Source: Amoebophrya sp. A120 (Eukaryota; Sar; Dinophyceae; Syndiniales; Amoebophryaceae). From it: a DNA stretch of 64,000 bases. Numbering within the stretch: position 1 is the stretch's first letter; every line of letters begins with the position of its first letter. The notes under the pieces are model-generated. The model had not been told where the DNA came from, did not search any database, and saw only the letters and a list, made by a program, of their open reading frames with translations. The stretch covers positions 10,585,655 to 10,649,654 of the forward strand of contig CAJINV010000004.1 of assembly GCA_905178155.1 (NCBI GenBank). The letters are read 5' to 3'. This document shows positions 33,579-45,400 of the stretch, one piece after another. Both the position numbers and the translations under genes were made by a program.

Positions 33579-36500
33579 ATGGTGGACGCCCAGGCGCAGG
33601 CGAGCCTGCAATTTCTGCAGGAGAACGTAGGCGAGGCACTGGCGGAGGGGTTCACGGCACTCAGTCTGGCGCAACCGGCAGATGGCGTTGAGTTTTTGTC
33701 CACGTTTCTCTCCCAATACGCTGTCGCGGCCAAGAAGAAGTCTGATAGGGATGCGGAGTTGAAAAAGATCGCAAAATTGAAAGCCGTTCTGGAGGCTGAG
33801 CAGGCAGAGCGAGACGCGGTAAAAGCTGCCGCAGAGAAGGCAGAAGCAGATAAGGAAGCAAGTATTTTTGTTTCGCATAATTCTTTTGTCACTTCTAGGA
33901 GCTTCCGCGCCTGTCATGCAGATTTTCGCGTTCGGGTACATATTCTAAACCAGTATTCAAATTCATTTACTAGATGGAAATAGAACAAACCTTCTGTATC
34001 TCACAGGATTCGCGGCCTGCGCCGAGACACTAAAGACCTGCGAGGCTTTATTCAACGAAAAAACTGTTTCACTGTGGTGCTCTTGCAAGATCTGCATCAC
34101 AAGTTTGCTACACATGACAAGGAAAATTTGCCATGCGCGCTTTACAAGGGAAAACACGCTTGAAAATCCAATGTCTTGCAGGTGTAGCAAGACAAACACT
34201 TTGGTGCTTCGTTCTCTGCATCACAAGTTCACAGTGAAACAGTTTTTTCTTGCGATAGGCCTGGTCAGATGGGGTGTGGGAGGAGGTCGTGCACAATAGT
34301 TGCGCCGTCCTCGGTATCAAATGTAAAAATGTCTGGGTCTGGAAGAATGCATGTTTGTCATGCTTGTCTGGCATGACTCTTAAATCTGTCATGCAAGTTA
34401 CCCAAGAGCCCCATTTTTCTGTGATGCAGAAGCGCACTTTGTCATGCAGAATAGGCAACACCTAGAAGCTCAGAAACTTGTGATGCTGAGCCAGCATTTC
34501 TGGCCTCATCATGAGACGCCACCCAGCATCACAAGTTTCCAGACCCCGACATTTTTACATTTGATACTCGGCGGAACCGCCGCATACTTGAGCACACTCT
34601 GCACAACAACAGAGGAGCCAGAACTGCAATACACACACGGTAGAAATAAAGTTCATCTGATTCATTATGTTTTTCCCTAAAGTTGTGCACGACGAAGATG
34701 TTTCTCGTTTTCCGCGACGAGAAAAGCAACCGACAAAAGTGCCCAGCAACGACAATAAATGAACAATGAATCTGAATCGTTCCCAAACAGGTCAACCACT
34801 GATGATCAACAAGCTCCTGAAGGCCAGCGAGGGCGTATCCCACAAGATTTTCGAGGAAATCCCCGAGCCCGAGGTCGAGGACGGCGTGGAGCCACCACCA
34901 CACAGGAAGTTTCAGCACCTCTACATCGAGTACGTTACCGTGAGGAAAAATCCCCCCTCCCCATATTGAAAACGTATGTTCCTAAATAAAATTTGTGATG
35001 CTGATTTGTGACCACAAATCCTGTCTCTCTTGCAAGAAGGCAAATCCAAAGAATTCGCAGCCTTATGGAGGCGATTTGTGACGCTGTTTCACGTACATGG
35101 CAGGCCTCTGTCATGCTAAGTGCCTACAGCAAAACACCCCTGCGCAGGCTGAGGCTTTGCTTGTAGTGCCTCACTGCAGGACAGGGCTGATTTGTGTACA
35201 CAAATCCAGCAACAGAAGTTTCCGTTTCGATATGGGGAGGGGGGATTTTTCACTTTGATATACGTCACGGACGAACCAGCCATGAAGTACTTCACCTGGA
35301 TGAAGCTCGGCGCCTACTTATCGTATTTAAAAACGTCCCCACCCCAACATAGTTGTAATGCAGATCTGCATGCTGAGCATTTTTCTCATGCGGAGCCCCA
35401 TGAGAAGCATTTTCTAGTCGTGTTTTAGAATTTGTCATGCTCAAATCAGCATAGTATACTAGATCTTTGATGCTGCTCAGCTAGCTCAAACAGCACTACA
35501 CTACGAGTCCAAATTTGTCATGCAAAACATCCAAAGCTTGTTGATTTGTCTAGCCGATTCCCCATCTTGACTATGGGGTGGGGACGTTTTTACATAGGAT
35601 ACTACTGCGCGGTCCCGATCGTGTACAACAGTTATCTGACGTTGGAGGCATTCGCGGCGTTCCTGGAATACGAGAAAAACCCACCAGTGCAGCCAGAGCC
35701 GGCGGAGGGGGAAGAGGCAGACCCAGATTGGACGCCACCACCACCGGAGGCACCAACGGTCGAGGTAAAGATGAGACACTGTTGTTTTGATTATGGGAAT
35801 AAAAAGTTTCTGTGATGTTATAACTGCAAGGGATACCAGTATGGATCTGGATGTCCTTGTGTGGAGGCTGCTATAATGCACATGTACGAATCAATAATCA
35901 AAATTATCAGGTAAGAATGGCCGTAGGAGTCGACTGCTTGGGAACAAATTTGAAGCTGAAGGCCGGGGAGGTCGACCGAGTGCACGGCCTGATGGACACA
36001 GTAGCGGCAGCAAAGAACAGGGTGGAGTATCAAGGTACTGTTTAAATGGTAAATTTCTCATGTTGCACGATTTTCGCGAAGGAATTCATTTTGTCTTGCA
36101 TCGCAACAATAAGTAATTTTGTCTAGGGCCGAACTGCTATCATCGAAAATTCAGACGTCTGGAACCAAGCCAAAATGTTCAACACCCCCTCCACTTTCGT
36201 GGATGCCTTCGAAGCCGCAAAGGGCGCCGCAGCCGACGTCGACGGTGTAACCGCGGCATACAAGGAGTCGATGGGTTTAGAGGAGTTGTCGGAAACCCAG
36301 ACGTATCAACTGCAAAAGTGTCTGGGTCTGGAAACTTGTAATGCTAAAAATGAATGCTAGACGCACTGCAATACGCAGCTATGCATGACAAATTTCTTGG
36401 CTGCCATGTCTTACGTATTCCGCATGGCAAACTGCGTTTTTGCATGACAGGCACGGGGGCTTTTTCGTCCCTATGCAACACAAAGTCTCGAGTCATGCCA

Positions 36501-38474
36501 GACAAGCATGACAAACTTGCACTCTTCCAGACCCAGACATTTTTGCATTTGATAAGACGGCACTCTGCAGCGCACAGGCCGCCTACAATGTAGCTGTGGC
36601 AGCGGTCGGAGGTATAGGATTTTGAATTTTTTTCTGGAATTACCTCCCTGCTGGTGCTGACGATGCATATTTTTTTTATATGAGTTTCATCAGTTCCACA
36701 CATGGACTTGTGCTGTGCCAGCAGCATGCTGAATAAAGACATCATAAAACCAAACAGCCGTCTCCGCCAGCCTCGACAGTCTCTCCGTGTGCGTGGTCGT
36801 GCAACCCGAGGTCCTCGCCGTAACACGGTGCATTGCCTACCTCTGCGGCTATGACGACACGACCTTGGCCGGCGGGCCGCACAGTGAATACACCTGGGCC
36901 TTGGCCAAGCAGGCGATTCCAGGACTGGGTGAGAAGATCGCGGCGTGTGAGTTGTCGAAACCAAGACAAGGCTTGAAGAAGGAACAAAGGTAAAAAAGAT
37001 CGCTTTATTTTTTTCTGTGTTGGGGATAAATTTTTATTTTACGTGTTGGCAGATTAAAGATGCATTCCTCGACGATGCATGTATGTAAGTACAGATTGCA
37101 ATTTTAATTTTATTCAATCGAGGTTTCCTAACATCGCGGCCATCAAGCCGGCCGAAATCGCGGATCCGCTGGAGATGGGCAGCTTTGGCTTCACCGTCTT
37201 GTGCTACTGGCTCGACGCAGCCTGCGCCCTGAGGCAAGTATCAAATGCAAAAATGTCTGGGTCTGGAAGATTCTGAGACTTGTCATGCACATTTTGCATG
37301 AGCCATGATATCTGTGATGCATGCCCTAGCATCACAGATTTTTTGAGGGCTTCTTGATGCCTATTCCGCATGACAAATGCCCTCTCCGCGTGGCAACCAT
37401 TACGCTCCTTTGCTGCTCATGCAATACAGATTTTTTTGGAATCCAAATGCAGCATCACAAGTTGCATTATTCCAGACCCAGACATTTTTGCATTTGATAG
37501 CAAGCCTACTTGGACGACGAGAAAGCGAAGTATGACGTGCAGCGGGCGGCATTCGTATCAAATGCAAAAATGTCTGGGTCTGGAAGAATGCAAGATTTGT
37601 CATGCATATTTCTCATGACCCATGATGCCTGTAATGCATGACCTAGCATCGCAGACTTTTAGAGGGCCTCCTGATGCGCCTTCCGCATGAGAAATGCCCT
37701 GTCCGTATAGCACAAATTGTGACCCTCTTGCTGGTCACGCAATACAAATTTTTTTTGAGTCCAAAAACAGCATGATTCCAGACCCAGACATTTTTGCAGT
37801 TGATAACTCGAGGGAAACGCCGATGTAATGGCCAAGTGGTACGAGGCACAGGCGGTATAGAAATGATTTTGTTTTGAACGGCGTGTATCTACATTCCGGT
37901 GTGAAGATACAACGTAGTACGACGTGTATAACAGCATGCATGATTGGTTGTGATGCAACCGATGGTACGACGTCAACGACATCCCCGTCGATGATGATGT
38001 GAGGAAAGAAGCCTCGCTTTGTCGTTTACTTTATTTTACCGCTACATCATTCAACAGTTGAAACTTTATACCTTCACATTTGTTACAGGCAAAAGCCGCT
38101 GCGGAGGCCGCGGGCGAGGATCCCCCGGAGGTCGGTGAGAAGCCGGAGCCGGTCCCGAAGCCGACCCCGCTCGTATCAACTGCAAGAATGTCTGGATCTG
38201 GAAGATTGCCAGGTTTGTCATGCATATTTTGAATGACCCACGATGTGTGTGATGCATGCCCTAGCATCACAGATTTTTAGCGGACTTTGTGATGCTTCTA
38301 CCGCGTGGGAGGTGCCCTCTCGCCGTGGCAAAAGCTGGACCGTTTTGCTGTTCATGCAATACAGATTTTTGGATAATGCAGACACAGCATCACAAGTTGC
38401 ATCCTTCCAGAGCCAGACACTTTTGCATTTGATAGCTCGCCGAGTGCGACGACGACTTCATCGCGTCGGAGTAA
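33579..38474 (+). CDS. Dpy-30-motif axonemal protein with GAF-like and dynein-stalk-like regions
   Basis: Sixteen exons: 33579-33861, 34007-34048, 34263-34314, 34572-34639, 34791-34935, 35266-35318, 35607-35764, 35911-36033, 36127-36303, 36560-36611, 36758-36989, 37123-37238, 37505-37555, 37811-37854, 38089-38173, 38440-38474; 571 aa. The N-terminus is a Dpy-30 dimerisation motif (ASLQFLQENVGEALAEGF, PADGVEFLSTFL). The middle (YFTWMKLGAYCAVPIVYNSY) resembles a GAF-domain end. The C-terminal third (LAVTRCIAYLCGYD, YTWALAKQAIP, GEKIAACE, FTVLCYWLDAACALRQAY) resembles the dynein heavy-chain stalk region. Dpy-30 proteins of this type dock in radial spokes or other axonemal complexes; that role is inference. 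Eight introns are introners; the others are GT-AG except 36034-36126. Confidence 0.75.
34049..34257 (+). mobile_element. Introner element, family E (209 bp, singleton)
   Basis: The right end read inverted is TATCGCAAGAAAAAACTG and the left end is TATTCAACGAAAAAACTG; both continue TTTCACTGTG. Flanks are GGCTT and GGCCT (one mismatch). The restored reading is AETLKTCEAWSDGVW. Confidence 0.87.
34315..34566 (+). mobile_element. Introner element, family A (252 bp)
   Basis: Direct repeat CTCGG (34310-34314 and 34567-34571). The exon between it and the family E copy is only 52 bases. The interior holds TTGTCATGC three times. Confidence 0.93.
34936..35260 (+). mobile_element. Introner element, family C (325 bp)
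   Basis: Left end is the variant TACCGTGAGGAAAAATCC; the right end is TTTTTCACTTTGATA. The direct repeat is TACGT (34931-34935 and 35261-35265). Same orientation as the 15057 copy. The restored reading is QHLYIEYVTDEPAMKY. Confidence 0.92.
35319..35601 (+). mobile_element. Introner element, family B (283 bp), reverse orientation
   Basis: Direct repeat CTACT (35314-35318 and 35602-35606). Left end TATCGTATTTAAAAACG. Interior orientation matches 19784. Restored reading MKLGAYCAVPIVYN. A 53-base exon separates it from the family C copy. Confidence 0.92.
36304..36554 (+). mobile_element. Introner element, family A (251 bp)
   Basis: Direct repeat AGACG (36299-36303 and 36555-36559), between codons. 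Restored reading LSETQTALCSAQAAYN. Its interior is the reverse complement of the 40142 copy. Confidence 0.94.
37239..37499 (+). mobile_element. Introner element, family A (261 bp)
   Basis: Direct repeat GCAAG (37234-37238 and 37500-37504). Belongs to an internal subgroup with 37556, 38174 and 43989, all in the same orientation. Confidence 0.94.
37556..37805 (+). mobile_element. Introner element, family A (250 bp)
   Basis: Flanks are ATTCG and ACTCG (one mismatch). A 51-base exon separates it from the preceding copy of the same subgroup. Restored reading DVQRAAFEGNADVMAK. Confidence 0.9.
38174..38434 (+). mobile_element. Introner element, family A (261 bp)
   Basis: Direct repeat GCTCG (38169-38173 and 38435-38439). 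It sits just before the last 35-base exon; restored reading VPKPTPLAECDDDFIASE, then stop. Confidence 0.93.
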
Positions 38475-39408
38475 ACGGATTTAGATTTACTTCGAGGACC
38501 ACTTCGATGAGTTACGAGAAGGCATGAATCCGAACAGTATGCTACTGGCTTTGAACGTCGAAGAACCTCCGAATCACAGTTAACTATTTGAATCGCAGAT
38601 AGAACTTTTATCATCAGACAGAGTTACTTTTCCTCGTCGTCTCTGACACGTCGAGATGAAAACGAAACCGAATTTGTAGTATTAGCTGAATCAGACAAGA
38701 AAGCAGGAATCGAAACCACTAAAAAATTGCAATCATCAGACACGAAGAAACTATGACAGATTGTTTTCATCACCGAACGACAGACACGACCAGAATTACT
38801 ATACCTCAGACAACAGACACGAGCGATTTATTTCACGAGGAAAAACGCTCAGCTGCAGTAGTCAGTTCTCCTACGGCGCAGCTGAAGCGAGGAGCAGAGA
38901 AAATGAATTTATTGTCAAATAAACTGTAACATTAAAAGCGATTTTTCACCGAACTAGAATCCTTGTCCCGAGAATATTAAGCGCTTGCTTGACGCTTTAC
39001 AGTAAATGAAAATTATTAAGCAAGCAGCAGTTTCAATTGGAGGTGCTCGAGGGCTGTAGCACCACAACTAGTCCATCGATATTCTCTGCTTTGCACAGTC
39101 GGTCCGTGTCAGGCAGGATGAAAACATTAGCTGGAGAACCTGGTGGAGGAAGAGGACCGGAATCTGATGGTGAGTGTGAGAACATTATCACAAGAACTCA
39201 TACGAAAGTAAGAGCGGAGCGGGAGATAAGCAAGAGCGATGACGCAAGAACTACATCACACAGCGCATTTCGTTTTCTTTTTTCGTTCGCTCTCGCCATG
39301 TGCGTGTCGGCCTCTGTTCTGGAAGAAATTTTCTTAGTCACTGATCTTTCACTCCATTAGGTGTCCTCGCCCCATTTTGGTATTGTACAGTAGCGCCGGA
39401 GTTCAAAG
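38475..39408. other. Intergenic, no gene recognised
   Basis: AT-rich, with many loosely repeated CAGACA words near 38610-38830. No introner termini and no ORF of note apart from a 107-codon frame at 39037-39360 without recognisable content. Confidence 0.6.
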
Positions 39409-42400
39409 ATGGGTGACGAGGGCGAGGAGCCCGTCGACACGGGGCCTAAATGCCCGTTCTCCTACTACGTGGTGCAGCTCAGCGGAATGACGATACAGAT
39501 CGAGAACACCGAGGTACGGTGTGCAGAAATGGTTGGCATGCAGATTTTCAGATGGGATAGGGATTCTCATGTGCTTTGGTTTTCGTTTTGTTTGGTTCTT
39601 GTCGTGATCAGGCGACACAGGAACAAGCACCATTCCGCATTTCTTAAGTATACTGTAACTCAGATTCTACTTTTTCTTACCATGAATATTAAAACCAGGA
39701 GCCGAACACGACAAAAGACGTGGATCTCCGCGCCCTGATTCTGGAGCAGCTCGAGCTCGACACCTTTGCCCAAAAGTCAAAGTTTTGCGTGGTCGACGCG
39801 GCCGGACTGGCGGACAAGGTCGCGGCTGAGGTGGCCACAAGGCACGCCGCGAAGCAGGAGGGCATAGACGCTGCGGAGACGGTATCTATTGTTGCAGATT
39901 GAAATCGGATAGTTTTATTTCACCATGTGCAGCTGCTGTATTTTGCATCAAACAGATCCCCGTGCTTTTGTTCAACGAATCCATTATGCATGACAAAATT
40001 TCCCATCAATGGCCACCACAGCCGCCAGAGGAGGAAAAAGTCGACGTAATTTTCGTGGTCACCAACTGTCCGGAGGATGTGCTCGCGGCCGAGTCCGACC
40101 CCGGCATTCACAGCTTCCTCTACCTGCATGGGAAGTCCGTTTATCAAATGCAAAAATGTCTGGGTCTGGAAGAATGCAAGTTTGTCATGCTTGTTTGGCA
40201 TGCCTCGAGAATCTGTGTTGCATAGGCACGAAAGAGCCCTCTTAACTGTCATGCGAAAAGGCAGTTTGCCATGCGGAATACATAAGACATGGCAGCCACA
40301 AAATTTGTCGTGCATAGCTGCGTATTGCGGCGCGTCTATCATTCACTTTTAGCATTACAAGTTTCCAGACCCAGACATTTTTGCATTTCATACCGTTCTT
40401 TTCGAAAAGCTCGAGCCGGAGGAGGATGCAGCGGAGGACGCGGAGCCGGTGTTTGAGAAGAAAATCGTCTCCGCCGAGGTGCCGGCGGAAGTCTTGTTGG
40501 TCAGCGAAAAGCTTCAGGAAGCGGAGTTCGGGAACTGGAAAAGGGACGTGAAGCTGCAGACCCTCGGTGGGTGCGAGAATTTGTACCTCGACGGGGGCGT
40601 GAAGCCAGCAAGTATACTCTAGATAAAAAATGGTTTTTTTTTTACTTATTTTCTCGTGCTGTGACGTGGTGGTGCTTTTGATTGAATGTGGTTTCTTGTC
40701 GTTGAAAAAACTCTTCAGATGATCTTGCATGTGCTAATAAAGGACCAGCACTAGCCGTATTTCTGATCTTTATCAAAAACAGAAGTTGACGACGAAGAGC
40801 CACCTCCGCCCTCCTATCCTGAGTAAAAACGTCCCCACCCGATAGTTGTCATGCAAATTTGCGATTACAGGAAGATTTGTAATGCGCATCTCCATGAGAG
40901 GCATTTCCAATCGCGTTTTGGAATTTGTAATGCTGTAAACAGGATAAGCAGATGGATTTGTGATGCGGTTGTCCTTGCTAACATGCACTACACTACGGAC
41001 TGCAACTTCTCATGCGTGGCGCCCAAAACTTGTGGATTTGTCTTGCTAGGTTCCCAACTTGACTATGGGGTGGGGACGTTTTTACACAGGATACCTCCCC
41101 CTCCGCCTTCGCCGAGTGCCTCTACGAGAAGCTCGTCGCGGACCATTTGAGAAAGGAGACCGAATTCGCTAAGCGGGAAGCCTTCGTCAACTCCATCGAA
41201 ATTCCGCACATCGACGAACTTCCGCCTGCCTTCCACAGCACCGCGGTGTACGAGCGGGACATGGGGTTGGTGGACGCGTGCAAGCACGACATCGCGTTGT
41301 TCCTCCACTGTTTAACGGATCAGGCGGAGAAGAACGTGTATCGCAAGAAGTAGAGAGGGGAGTTACAGTTGCGCATAATTTGTTGATGTTGGATAATATT
41401 CAGCAACACGAAGAAACTTTCTCGCCCTGCATGACGGAGAAAACTCGCAGTTGTGCAGAGATCATAAGGGCAAAGACTTATGAAGATGAACCGGGGCCCG
41501 CCATTATTTCGTGCATGACAAAGGTTGTCTGTTTTTCCGGTATTACAACACAATTATGTGTACAACCAGCTGTAGCACTTTTTTCGCACCATAATGTGGC
41601 CGGCTCTTCCAGTTCGAGCTCCTCGACAGCGTCCGGGCTATCAAATGCAAATATGTCTGGGTCTGGAAACTTGTGATGCAAGTCAGTGAACGATAAGTGA
41701 ACTACCGTAATGCTCTGCCAAGCATGACAAGTTTTTTCGTGCTACTTTGCTGCACATTCCGCATGAGAAACTGCGTTTTTGCATGACAGGCGAGAGAGGC
41801 TGTTCCGATGGCCTCACGCAATACAGAGTGCAGATTCGTGCCAGACTAGCATGACAAACCTTGCAATCTCCCAGACATCCAGACATATTTGCAGTTGATA
41901 CGGGCCGGCGAGTAGCAAGGGGTTGGATAGCGAAGCCGAGGAGATTGCGCTGGAGAAGTATTTGGAAAAAGCATACTGCAACACGGTCACCGAAGACGAT
42001 CCGGACGTGGAAAGGATAAAACAAAGCACCGCGGTGCTGGAGGGTAAGTTTTTTGGTATTCTTTTTGAGTAGAGGTTTTTCTTTTTGTTTGTCATGCACG
42101 AATCTTCTTCAATGGGAATGGACAACGGGAAGTAGATGCAAGAAGAATTCCTGGATTTTATAATTCCCCGTGTTGATCATGCAAGTTCTCGATCTGAAAA
42201 CAACCGCCCTGCCGCCCACCAGGTGCCGAAAACGCGCTTCTCGAGCCGGATCTGCGGGTCAAGCTGGTTCCCTCACTAGATCGCGCAATGGTGAAGCACT
42301 TGGGGCAGAAAAACGCGACAAATGTGACGAAAGTGTTTGGTTGCCTCAAATACTTGACGCAGTTTCACAATCCGCAGATCGTCATGAATGATGGAAAGCT

Positions 42401-45400
42401 GGATTACCTCGGTATATTTATAGGATTTTATATCGCTTCTTACATTTATTTTCACAGAAGTGTAAGTTTTCGCCAGAGTGGTCCTCCCACGGATGAAATT
42501 GAAAAGGCCCTACTTATTATTTTGCCGGACATATGATGTTGCATGATCAAATTATTTGAAACAGGTATGGCCGAGCGGTCTGCGCATAGGAATCGGATCT
42601 ATCCGTTTTTCCCGGAGGAGGACTGGAGCATCGTGGAGATAGAAAGACTACTGCTCCTTTACGAGTTTGAGCAGCTCTTGAAATCCTGCCAGCCGGAACG
42701 CAGTCACGAACTGCACAAAACCAGGCTATACCACGAGAAAATTCCGAAGACACTTTTTGCGCAGGTAAATTTTTTATTGTGATCATGATCGTCGCTAGAT
42801 TTGTTTTTATCCGCATGCACCTGCTATGTGATTGTGAATGTGTTGAAATATTATACGCAAATTATGCTGATCCTTTCATCTTTGACTGATTGTGTACTTG
42901 AAAAGAAGAGCCCACGTTTATTTTATCAGACCCTCCACAAGTGTCTTTCCGAGGGCAGCTATGCGCTGGATTCGAAATACTACCCGCGCCACGACGCCGT
43001 TCTCATCGCCCTCCACAACCGCGCCGTGCCGGGCCGCAGCACGTGGCACCGGTGGGTGGACGCCAGAAATCTCACCTCCAAAGCCTCCAGCGCCCAGGCG
43101 CTGCGGGAAGCCCAGGAAAGCGCGAAGCAGGCGACCGCGAAGCTGAATTTGCACCGGAACCCGCCGCCGCCGCCAGACGCGAACCCATCAAAAAAGAAGA
43201 AGGGCCTGGTAGAAGAGCCGGTGGAGAAAAAGCGAACGCCCGAAGAGGAGGCAGTGTTCAGGAAAATTGAAGCGAGACTACTTGCTGAGAAAGATTTCTA
43301 CGACGCGCAGTGCAGGGAACTGGTGAAACTGATCGAGGTTTTTGGAAACCTCGTATTGTGAGGAAAAATCCCCCCTCCCCATATCGAAAAGGATATTTGT
43401 GTTGCTGATTTGTGACCACAAGTCAGCTCTGTCTTGCATATGGGGCAAATGGGAGCCGTGTGGTGCCTTCCACGGCCATTCTGTGATGCGCTTTTGCATA
43501 CTGCAAAGCTGTCTGCCATGCCTAACTGCTAGCCTGTTACGTAAGTACCCAATCAGGCTTAGGAAGTGCCTCCAAGCGCCTGCTGCAATACAACGCTGAT
43601 TTGTGTACAGAAATCCAGCAACACAAATTTCTTTTTTCCATGGGGTGGGGACCTTTTTCACTTTGAAACCTCGACGAGGACGCGTTCGGGCTATGACCTT
43701 CTCAAACGTTACAATCTCAAACGTTACAATAGAATTTGGAAATCTGTGATGCAAGAAGGGCATGATCTAGCCAAGTCTCATAGGACTGCGCATGACAAGT
43801 TCCGGAGTCCCAAACCGCACTACAATCTGCCGAAATTTGTGTTGCAGAAAGTGGAATGGTCTGCGAGTCTGGCATGCTTATTATGCAAGACAAATCCCAG
43901 GCTCTATTGTAACGTTTGAGATTGTAACGTTTGAGCAGGTCATACGGGCAGCTGGAAGAATCCGAGAAGATCGTGCTCCCCGCGGACGTATCAAATGCAA
44001 AAGTGTCTGGGTCTGGAAGATTCGGACACTTGTCATGCACGGTTTGCATTAGCCATGATGTCCGTGATGCATGCCCTAGCATCACAGGTTTTTTGAGGGA
44101 TTCTTGATGCCTATTCCGCATGACAAATGCCCTCTCCGCGTAGCAAAGATTTAGAATCCTTTTGCTGCTCATGCAACACAAATTTTTTAGACATTGAAAT
44201 GCAGCATCACAAGTTGCATTCCTCCAGACCCAGACACTTTTGCACTTGATAGGACGGCTCTCTCATCAGCTTTTCGGACTGCCGGAGAGGGAAGAGCCAG
44301 CGGAACACGCCCCCAGGGGCGGAGAAAGAGATTTTCTCCGCGGAAAATTCCGTCTTCCAGTCAAAAACGCACCGGGTCACGAAGGACGGGGTTTTCCTCC
44401 AAGTGAAGGGGAACGCCGAATTTGAAGCGCGAAAACCGAAGCTGCTGGAGATTTTAAGCGAGGCGGACGCCCAGCAGGACGCAGCCAACCGCGCGGTGGA
44501 AACGGAGGAGCCCCCAGAGGAGTACCCGGTCACCGAATTTGCGGTGATGAAGGAGAGAACCGAGCAGGTTTGCTACGGCGAGCTCGCGGTCGCGTACTCG
44601 GGGTCGCAGACGAGAGTCGCGGTATCAATGGAAACGAGCAAGTCCAATGTTTTATCACAGCAGATGGTGGAGGAGTGCCACGCGCTCTGCTTCCCCGGAG
44701 GACAGCCCGCAGACGACGGCACGGAGCCTATCAAAATGAAAAATCCCCCTCCCCATATCAAAACGGAAATTTGTGATGCTGATTTGTGACCACAAATCAC
44801 CTTTGTATTGCAGAGAGGCACTGCGGCCAGATCCCCAGGCTAGGTAGGGGCGTATGGGTCTAGTAGTTCAGCATGGCAAACGGCCCCCCTTTAGGCCCAA
44901 CAGCATGACAAAGCGCATCCATAATGGGGCGGAAGCTTCTGCCCTTGTCTTCTTGCAAGACAGATGCGATTCAAATCCGCAAAACAAAACTTTGGAAACA
45001 TACCTCTTCAATATCGGAAGGGGGAACTTTTCCTCTCAATAGAGCCGGCCGAAAAGCCCAATCTCCTGGAGTTTCCCCCCGTCGCGGACCTGACCGACGA
45101 GCAGGTCGGGTTTGAGTTCTCGCACCGCCCCAGCATGATGACGTACACGCTGGAGGACAGCCAGAAGGTGGAAATCAACCCGGACGGGTCCTGCTTCGTC
45201 CACTGGCCGTCCTCCAGCCTCACCGGGAACAGCAAGGCCTCGTCCTCCAGTTCTTCCGTCGTCGCCGGCAGCGACGCCAGCTACTACGAGGCCGGGCAAA
45301 TGGAAGATTTGGAGTTAAGTCGCCGCGTGCAGCCAGACGGAACGCTGATAAGGTTTTTGACGAGCGGTCGAACGGAATTGTACTACCCCGACGGCACGAT

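Noticed and set aside
39987-40006. Introner word GCATGACAAAATTT inside a SPAG17 exon as an element remnant
   Set aside because: The frame and protein run through it without termini or repeats, so chance or simple codon usage suffices.
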